Positions 1-4,318 of a stretch of 5,519 nucleotides of DNA are shown here, one piece after another (positions within the stretch are counted from its first letter, which is position 1; each line of letters opens with the position of its first letter). Made by a program: the position numbers and the translations under genes. The stretch comes from JBGOUJ01 sp041477005 (lineage in GTDB: Bacteria; Acidobacteriota; Terriglobia; Bryobacterales; JACQDG01). The stretch is taken from positions 1 to 5,519 of the forward strand of contig JBGOUJ010000532.1 in the NCBI GenBank assembly GCA_041477005.1, written 5' to 3'. The notes under the pieces were generated by a model. That model saw only the letters and a program-made list of their open reading frames with translations, ran no database searches and had not been told where the DNA came from.

Positions 1-313
1 CGACTTCTTTGGCATCCGCGACTCAGCGGAATGCTCCCTCGCTGCCAGTGGTGAGCCTGTACCCCAGCGGACGAGAACCTCGCGAGGCTCGGCCTGACGC
101 CGCGGGCGACCTTTAGAAATAAAGAAGAGGAGGTCTCTGCGCCTCTGCGACTCTGCGGTAAATTCGGCCCTGCAATCAACCGCGGAGACGCCGAGACGCA
201 GAGAAATTCCCACACTAATTGTCTCAATACTGCTTGGAATCTTGTGATGCAACGCCTCGCCAGGCCGCTCGACGTATGAGGCTCCCTCGCTATATCTATA
301 TAGTAGCTGAAAG
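1..313. other. Intergenic region without a supported gene
   Basis: No convincing gene is visible in this stretch, which is less GC-rich than the rest of the window. It contains the octamer inverted repeat (134-204), the start of a heptamer run (from 305) and an AT-rich patch around 291-302. One minus-strand frame is open from about 324 down to the left edge, ending in residues such as SPLAAREHSAESRMPKKS. It reads straight through the repeats, matches no family I know and has no ribosome binding site, so I do not call it. Plus-strand frames from the edge stop within about 115 bases. A gene tail from beyond the left edge cannot be excluded. Confidence 0.6.
134..204. repeat. Imperfect inverted repeat built from CTCTGCGN octamers
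   Basis: The left arm (134-159) is T followed by three tandem octamers, CTCTGCGC, CTCTGCGA and CTCTGCGG, then T. The right arm (179-204), read on the minus strand, is T, CTCTGCGT, CTCGGCGT, CTCCGCGG, T. The 26-base arms match at 22 positions, and the four mismatches (142, 146, 150, 154 on the left arm) fall exactly every four bases, at octamer positions 4 and 8. The spacer is 19 bases (160-178). Each arm is followed on the plus strand by AAATTC (160-165 and 204-209). Such CTCTGCG-type octamer repeats are, to my knowledge, dispersed between genes in several soil bacteria. No function is shown here; a hairpin or cruciform is possible. It lies 110-180 bases beyond the ligase stop and has no U-tract, so it is not an obvious terminator. 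Confidence 0.8.
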
Positions 314-325
314 CTAATAGCTACC
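305..325. repeat. Short heptamer tandem repeat (AGCTRAW-like) at the ligase 3' end
   Basis: Three units, AGCTGAA, AGCTAAT and AGCTACC (the last degenerate), lie in tandem with period 7. The run overlaps the last codons and the TAG stop (314-316) of the minus-strand ligase, so the repeat supplies the stop codon and final residues of that protein. The same bases can form small hairpins (TAGCT/AGCTA at 304-308 and 312-316, or GTAGCT/AGCTAC at 303-308 and 319-324), but these are short and lack a T-run. The copy number is low, so the call is tentative. Confidence 0.5.
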
Positions 326-2062
326 CTGATAGATCTGCTCGATAGCCTCGCGGTAGCGGCTCTCGACCTCGCGGCGGCGCACTTTCAAGGTCGGCGTGAT
401 CTCGCCTTCGGCGATGGAAAACTCGCGGTCCAGAATAGCCACCTTCTTGATCTGCTCGAACGGGGCGAGATCGACACAAACGCCGGCGACCTCCTCTTCC
501 ATCCGCCGCACGATCTCCGGGTTCTGAACCAGCTCCATCCGGGAGGCGCAAGAGATGCCGCGCTCGCGGGCGAACGCCTCCAGGCGGTCGAAATTCGGGA
601 CGATCAGGGCGCTCGGAAAGCGACGGCGATCGGCAATGACCACTGCATCGGCGATGAACGGATTGTTCTTGAGCTTGTTCTCGATCGCCTGCGGAGCGAT
701 GTACTTGCCGCCGGAGGTCTTCAACAAGTCCTTCTTGCGGTCCAGGATGATCAGAAAGCCGTCCTCATCGAACAGGCCGATGTCGCCGGTGTGGAACCAG
801 CCGTCGCGCAGGGCCTCCGCGGTTTCGCGCTCCATCTTGTAATAGCCGCGCATGATGTTGGGGCCGCGCGCCAGGATCTCGCCGTCTGCGGCGAGACGCA
901 CTTCCACGTTGCGGAGGGGCTTGCCGACCGTGCCGAAGCGCAGGCAGTCCAGCCGGTTGGCGCTGATCACCGGAGAAGCTTCGGTCAGGCCGTAGCCTTC
1001 CAGAATCGGCAGGCGGACGGCGTAGAAAAACTCGGCCAACTCGCGGGCCAGCGGCGCGCCGCCCGAGGTGAGGCGCCGGATGCGGCCGCCCATCCGCCGG
1101 CGCAGCTTGGAATAGATCAGCCGGTCCGCCAGCGCAAACCGCCAGCGCAGCAGCGGCGGCAGCGGCCGGTTCGCCAGGCGGTAGGGAGTCGACTGAAAGC
1201 CCACCGCGAGCGCCCAGTGAAACAACCTCTGCCGCAGCGGCGAAGCGGCATTCACCGCCTCCATCAGGCGGGCGTAGAGCTTTTCGTAGAACCGGGGCAC
1301 GGCGACGATCAGCGTGGGCCGCACCTGCCCCAGGAATTCCGCGACCCGATCGATCGCCTCGATGTGGGCCACCGTCACGCCGCAGTAGTAATGGGTATAA
1401 TCCACCATGCGCTGGTAGATGTGGGCCAGGGGTAAGAAGGAAAGAGCCACGTCGCTGGGATAGAGGTCCGGCTCGGCGCCGAGGATGTTGCTCACCAGGT
1501 TGGCATGGGTCAGCATGACGCCCTTGGGCGTACCCGTTGTTCCCGAGGTGTATACGATGGTGGCCAGATCGTCGGGGCGCACCGCGTCGAGAGCCGCCTG
1601 GAATTGCCGCCGCTCCGAATCACTCAGAGGTCCTTCCGGAATCAACGGCTGCCCGTCGAAACGGATCACGCGCTCCACGGCCGGAAGCCGGCTCCGAATC
1701 GATTCAATCTTTTCCTGCTGGGCGGTGGTAGAGACAAAAATCGCCCGGGCGCCGGAGTTTTCCAGGATGTAGTGGATCTGGTCCGCCGGAAGCGTGGGAT
1801 ACAGCGGAACGCTGACGACGCCGGCGGTCACCATGGCGAAATCGGCGACCGCCCATTCCCAGCGATTTTCAGCGAGCAACGCGCAGCGATCGCCCTTCTC
1901 GAGGCCCCACTCGCTCAGGGCCAAATGGAGCCGGGCGACCCGGCGATACAACTCCTCGGAAGAGACGGGCGCGAAGTCGGCGTCCTGCTTCACCAACAAG
2001 TGGTCCGGCTTGTTGTAGGCAACGCTGTGGAGAAACAACTGCCCCAGGGTCTCGACCGTCAC
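314..2062 (-). CDS. Long-chain fatty-acid-CoA ligase (AMP-forming, FadD15 type)
   Basis: This 582-residue ANL-superfamily enzyme is predicted to activate long-chain fatty acids with ATP and CoA, through an acyl-AMP intermediate, to acyl-CoA for beta-oxidation or lipid synthesis, at the cytosolic face of the membrane. Seen in order: P-loop-like YTSGTTGTPKG (171-181), FLPLAHIYQR (209-218), the YGLTE motif (357-361), HTGD (424-427) with the adenylate-contacting Asp, the hinge and core motif DRKKDLLKTSGGKYI (441-455), and PTLKVRR (557-563), whose Lys560 is the expected C-terminal catalytic lysine. Length and motifs are those of a complete, functional enzyme of the FadD15 / AMP-dependent synthetase group; the exact acyl chain preference cannot be read. 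The start is GTG at 2062-2060. An in-frame TAG lies two codons upstream (2066-2068), so no longer start exists. No Shine-Dalgarno is apparent; a -10-like box sits 8 bases before the GTG. It is transcribed divergently from the DinB gene. Its last codons and stop lie in a heptamer repeat. Confidence 0.95.
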   Translation of the reverse strand: MTVETLGQLFLHSVAYNKPDHLLVKQDADFAPVSSEELYRRVARLHLALSEWGLEKGDRCALLAENRWEWAVADFAMVTAGVVSVPLYPTLPADQIHYILENSGARAIFVSTTAQQEKIESIRSRLPAVERVIRFDGQPLIPEGPLSDSERRQFQAALDAVRPDDLATIVYTSGTTGTPKGVMLTHANLVSNILGAEPDLYPSDVALSFLPLAHIYQRMVDYTHYYCGVTVAHIEAIDRVAEFLGQVRPTLIVAVPRFYEKLYARLMEAVNAASPLRQRLFHWALAVGFQSTPYRLANRPLPPLLRWRFALADRLIYSKLRRRMGGRIRRLTSGGAPLARELAEFFYAVRLPILEGYGLTEASPVISANRLDCLRFGTVGKPLRNVEVRLAADGEILARGPNIMRGYYKMERETAEALRDGWFHTGDIGLFDEDGFLIILDRKKDLLKTSGGKYIAPQAIENKLKNNPFIADAVVIADRRRFPSALIVPNFDRLEAFARERGISCASRMELVQNPEIVRRMEEEVAGVCVDLAPFEQIKKVAILDREFSIAEGEITPTLKVRRREVESRYREAIEQIYQGSY

Positions 2063-2070
2063 AGGCTAAC

Positions 2071-2099
2071 ATTCTACCGGCTGCCGGGCCGCACGTCAC
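2071..2099 (-). promoter_or_regulatory. Candidate sigma70-type promoter of the acyl-CoA ligase
   Basis: On the minus strand, GTGACG (2099-2094, four of six matches to TTGACA) is followed after 17 bases by TAGAAT (2076-2071, five of six matches to TATAAT). Only 8 bases separate the -10 box from the GTG start, so transcription would begin at or next to the start codon, giving a leaderless mRNA. Prediction from sequence only. Confidence 0.45.
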
Positions 2100-2113
2100 G
2101 TTTTGGTCTAAAC

Positions 2114-2148
2114 AAGAAGACAGAAGTCAGGAGCCAGAAGCCAGAATG
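2114..2148. repeat. Heptamer tandem repeat (CAGAAGY) between the divergent genes
   Basis: Four clear heptamers, CAGAAGT, CAGGAGC, CAGAAGC and CAGAATG (2121-2148), are preceded by a degenerate unit AAGAAGA (2114-2120). The period is exactly 7 and most variation is at positions 4 and 7 of the unit. It lies in the 200-base region between the ligase and the DinB gene, upstream of both predicted promoters. Similar heptamer runs occur between genes in cyanobacteria and in some acidobacteria. No ORF or regulatory role is evident. Confidence 0.65.
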
Positions 2149-2205
2149 AACACCCGGCCAAACGACAGGTGGCGCGCAAAGACTTCAGACGCGCTGTTTA
2201 GCAGC

Positions 2206-2235
2206 TTGCTCACGAGCACCGCCGGACGGTAAAAT
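2206..2235 (+). promoter_or_regulatory. Promoter of the DinB-family gene
   Basis: TTGCTC (2206-2211) and TAAAAT (2230-2235) are separated by 18 bases and match sigma70-type -35 and -10 boxes at four and five of six positions. The predicted transcription start, near 2242, leaves a leader of about 20 bases before the ATG at 2263. This placement also excludes the in-frame GTG at 2236, which directly abuts the -10 box and would not be in the transcript. Confidence 0.55.
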
Positions 2236-2250
2236 GTGTGGGCTTTTCAC

Positions 2251-2256
2251 AAGGGA
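2251..2256 (+). promoter_or_regulatory. Ribosome binding site that fixes the DinB start
   Basis: AAGGGA lies 6 bases upstream of the ATG at 2263, a suitable Shine-Dalgarno spacing. It supports that ATG over the GTG nine codons upstream. Confidence 0.6.
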
Positions 2257-2262
2257 CAAACT

Positions 2263-2790
2263 ATGAACCGACGCAAAGCAGTGAAATCGATGGCCGCGGC
2301 GGCAGTGGCGGCAGTGGCCATGCCGCGGCCGGCTCGCGCCGCCGGTAAGGAAGCGGACACCTATCTGAAGCGCTGGAATATCGCCAAAGAGTTCTGCATC
2401 AAGGTGGCCGACGTGATGCCGGAGGCGGACTACGGCTTCAAACCAAACCCGGTCGAGATGGGGTTCGGCAAGCTCTTCACCCACCTCGCCGCCGCCAACA
2501 CGCGCTACTTCATGCGCATCAAGGGATCGGCGCCGCCGATGAATGAGCCGGAGAACGCCGACAAGGCCACCACCAAGAAGTTCATCGCGGAATGCTTCGA
2601 TTGGTGCGCCGGTATCCTCCAAGGCATGAGCGATCAGGCCTTCGACGAGATCTACAAGTCCGCCAACCAGCCGGGCGTCTCGGGCCGCGACCTGGTACTC
2701 AACGGCTTTATCCACACGGCGCACCATCGGGCGCAGGCGGAAATTTACCTGCGAGTGAAGAACCTGGAGCCGCCGCGGTACGCGGTGTAG
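2263..2790 (+). CDS. Exported DinB-family putative metal-dependent protein
   Basis: The product has 175 residues. Residues 1-28 look like a twin-arginine or Sec leader: NRRKAVK resembles the Tat consensus, an Ala/Val core follows (about 11-19), and cleavage is likely after ARA (24-26). The mature part is a four-helix DinB/YfiT-type domain. The expected metal-binding histidines are His74 in LFTHLA (71-76) and the HxxxH pair His151/His155 in HTAHHRAQAEIYLR (151-164). The usual family signature is HHRGQ; here it is HHRAQ. Family members include thiol-dependent transferases and many damage-induced proteins of unknown role, so no substrate can be assigned. Export to the periplasm is inferred from the leader and is unusual for a family whose studied members are cytosolic. 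The ATG at 2263 is chosen for its Shine-Dalgarno, promoter position and leader; a GTG at 2236 would add nine residues before the RR. It probably forms its own transcription unit, 97 bases ahead of gltX. Confidence 0.85.
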   Translation: MNRRKAVKSMAAAAVAAVAMPRPARAAGKEADTYLKRWNIAKEFCIKVADVMPEADYGFKPNPVEMGFGKLFTHLAAANTRYFMRIKGSAPPMNEPENADKATTKKFIAECFDWCAGILQGMSDQAFDEIYKSANQPGVSGRDLVLNGFIHTAHHRAQAEIYLRVKNLEPPRYAV

Positions 2791-2867
2791 GGCGACACCG
2801 GGACGTGGGGACGGGCGAATCCGGGGGGCGACCGCGTCCTTACCGTCGCGGCTCGGAAAACGCGCCC

Positions 2868-2876
2868 TGCTATACT
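2868..2876 (+). promoter_or_regulatory. Extended -10 promoter of gltX
   Basis: TGCTATACT contains TATACT (2871-2876, five of six matches to TATAAT) preceded by the TGn extended -10 element (2868-2870). No good -35 box lies at the expected distance, as is common with extended -10 promoters. The box ends 11 bases before the gltX ATG, so the predicted mRNA leader is about five bases or less. The intergenic gap from 2791 shows no convincing terminator, so read-through from the DinB gene is also possible. Confidence 0.5.
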
Positions 2877-2887
2877 GAAGTTTCCCT

Positions 2888-4318
2888 ATGGTCAGGGTCC
2901 GCTTCGCTCCGTCGCCCACTGGATTTCTGCACATCGGCGGGGCGCGCACTTACATCTTCAACTGGCTCTACGCCCGGCAGATGGGCGGCACGGTGGTGTT
3001 GCGCATCGATGACACCGATCTCGAGCGAAACACCGAAGCCTCGCGGCAGTCGATCTTTGACGGCCTGGGGTGGCTGGATCTCGGTTGGGACGAGCTTTAC
3101 TCGCAGTCCGAGCGGGTGGCGCATCACCGGCAGGCGGCGCAGGCGCTGCTCGAAAAGGGCTTCGCCTATCGGGATTTTACGCCGGCGGGAGCGGAGGAGA
3201 CGGTCGAGCGGTGGCTGTTCAATCCCGGCCAGCGGGAGATCCCTCGCGAGGAAAGCGACCGCCGGGCCGCGGCCGGCGAGCCTTTTGCGGTGCGCTTCCG
3301 GGTGCCTCGGGAGAGCGTCGCCGAGGTCCGGTTTGAGGACGCCGTCTACGGCCCGCAGGCCCGCTCCACCGGCGACATCGAAGACTTTGCGCTGGCGCGC
3401 AGCGGCGGCACGCCGACCTATCACCTGGCCTCCTGCGCCGACGACGCCGATCTGCACATTACTCATATCATCCGGGGCCAGGATCACTTGGCCAACACTT
3501 TCAAGCACCTGCTGATCTTCGAGGGCCTGGGCGCCGAGCGGCCGCAGCTCGCCCACCTGCCCCTGCTGCTCGCGCCCGACGGCTCGAAGCTCTCCAAGCG
3601 CCGGCACGGCCAGGCGGTGAGCGTTACGTCCTACCGCGACGCCGGCTTTCTGCCGCACGCCTTCGTCAACTTTCTCAGCCTGTTGGGCTGGTCGCCCAAG
3701 GACAACCGCGAGGTGCTGACCCGGCAGGAGCTCGTCGAGCTGTTCTCGTTCGAAGGGATCAACCGGAACAACGCCGTCGTCAGCTACCAGGAAAACGAGC
3801 CGGAACACTGGGCCGACCCGAAAGCGCTGTGGCTCAACACCCAGCACCTGCGCGCCATGCCGATTGACGAGCTGTTGCCTTACGTCGAGCGCGAGCTGCG
3901 GCGGGCGGGGCTGTGGAACGAAACCTATAGCGGCGAGCAGCGGGAATGGTTTGCCAGGACGGTCGACCTGATCCGCACCCGCTACAGCACGCTCGTTGAT
4001 TTCAGCCGCCGGGGAGCGGCCTATTTCAGCGACCGGTTTCCGATCGAGCCGGCGGCGCAGGCCAAGCTCGACCATCCCGGCGCGCGGGAGCTGCTGCACG
4101 AGCTGGGGGATCGCCTGGCCGGGAGCGCGGAGTTCAATGAGCAAAGCGTGGAGCGCGAGCTGCGGGTGCTGGCCGGCGAGCGGGGGGTGAAGGCCGGCGT
4201 CATCATCAACGCGGCGCGGGCGGCGCTGAGCGGCCAGAGCGTCGGCCCCAGCGCCTTTGCGGTGTTTGCGGCGGTGGGGCGGGAGCGCGTTCTAAAACGG
4301 CTGAGGAATTCGGCATGA
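2888..4318 (+). CDS. gltX: Glutamate-tRNA ligase
   Basis: This class I aminoacyl-tRNA synthetase charges tRNA(Glu) with glutamate in the cytosol. At 476 residues it has normal full length. The N-terminus RFAPSPTGFLHIGGART is diagnostic and fixes the ATG at 2888. The HIGH-type motif is HIGG (15-18), RIDDTDLERNTE (39-50) is the glutamate and tRNA end-binding segment, GTPTYHL (174-180) and IIRGQDHLANT (194-204) are conserved catalytic-domain motifs, and KLSKR (234-238) is the KMSKS equivalent. The helical anticodon-binding region ends with GVKAGVIINAARAALSGQ (433-450). The zinc-binding Cys-x-Cys seen after GxAY in E. coli GluRS is absent: the segment reads GFAYRDFTPAGAEE (91-104), so this enzyme probably lacks that zinc site, as do some other bacterial GluRSs. 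Whether it is discriminating or also charges tRNA(Gln) cannot be decided here. A weak GAAG (2877-2880) is the only Shine-Dalgarno candidate. Its TGA overlaps the next gene's ATG. Confidence 0.97.
   Translation: MVRVRFAPSPTGFLHIGGARTYIFNWLYARQMGGTVVLRIDDTDLERNTEASRQSIFDGLGWLDLGWDELYSQSERVAHHRQAAQALLEKGFAYRDFTPAGAEETVERWLFNPGQREIPREESDRRAAAGEPFAVRFRVPRESVAEVRFEDAVYGPQARSTGDIEDFALARSGGTPTYHLASCADDADLHITHIIRGQDHLANTFKHLLIFEGLGAERPQLAHLPLLLAPDGSKLSKRRHGQAVSVTSYRDAGFLPHAFVNFLSLLGWSPKDNREVLTRQELVELFSFEGINRNNAVVSYQENEPEHWADPKALWLNTQHLRAMPIDELLPYVERELRRAGLWNETYSGEQREWFARTVDLIRTRYSTLVDFSRRGAAYFSDRFPIEPAAQAKLDHPGARELLHELGDRLAGSAEFNEQSVERELRVLAGERGVKAGVIINAARAALSGQSVGPSAFAVFAAVGRERVLKRLRNSA
4303..4308 (+). 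promoter_or_regulatory. Ribosome binding site of the carbamoyltransferase inside gltX
   Basis: GAGGAA, preceded by T, lies 6 bases before the ATG at 4315 and within the last codons of gltX. It supports the overlapping start and translational coupling. Confidence 0.65.

Noticed and set aside
78..87. Perfect palindrome CCTCGCGAGG as an operator
   Set aside because: A single 10-base GC-rich palindrome with no gene start nearby has no supporting context.
134..204. CRISPR array
   Set aside because: Repeat units are 8 bases, contiguous and in inverted arms. There are no regular unique spacers and no cas genes.
254..282. GCCTC/GAGGC dyad as a terminator or operator
   Set aside because: It is a 5-base stem with a 19-base loop, well within chance expectation for GC-rich DNA.
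33..291. Direct repeat of GCTCCCTCGCT at 33-43 and 281-291
   Set aside because: It is only 11 bases with no similarity in the flanks, too weak to call an attachment site or target duplication although the intergenic location is suggestive.
1..324. Minus-strand frame open through the left edge, which could hide a partial gene
   Set aside because: It reads through the octamer repeats and the AT-rich patch, has no ribosome site or family motif, and would start inside the ligase gene or at a weak GTG or TTG. Openness alone is not enough to call it.
303..324. Rho-independent terminator at the ligase 3' end
   Set aside because: The possible stems are only 5-6 base pairs and AT-rich, with no following T-run on the transcribed strand, and they overlap the coding end.
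2236..2262. Upstream GTG as the start of the DinB protein
   Set aside because: The GTG directly follows the predicted -10 box, while ATG 2263 has a well-spaced AAGGGA and begins a standard leader peptide.
2185..2949. Minus-strand open frame (254 codons) opposite the DinB gene
   Set aside because: It covers the DinB gene, both promoters and the gltX start, and encodes a His/Arg-rich product without recognisable domains.
2592..3515. Plus-strand open frame (307 codons) spanning the end of the DinB gene and the front of gltX
   Set aside because: It overlaps two real genes out of frame and has a composition typical of GC-rich shadow translation.
2870..4144. Long minus-strand open frame (424 codons) opposite gltX
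   Set aside because: It lies antisense to an unmistakable gltX. Its product is rich in Arg, Pro and Ala and low in complexity, with no family motif. Open antisense frames are expected in GC-rich codons.
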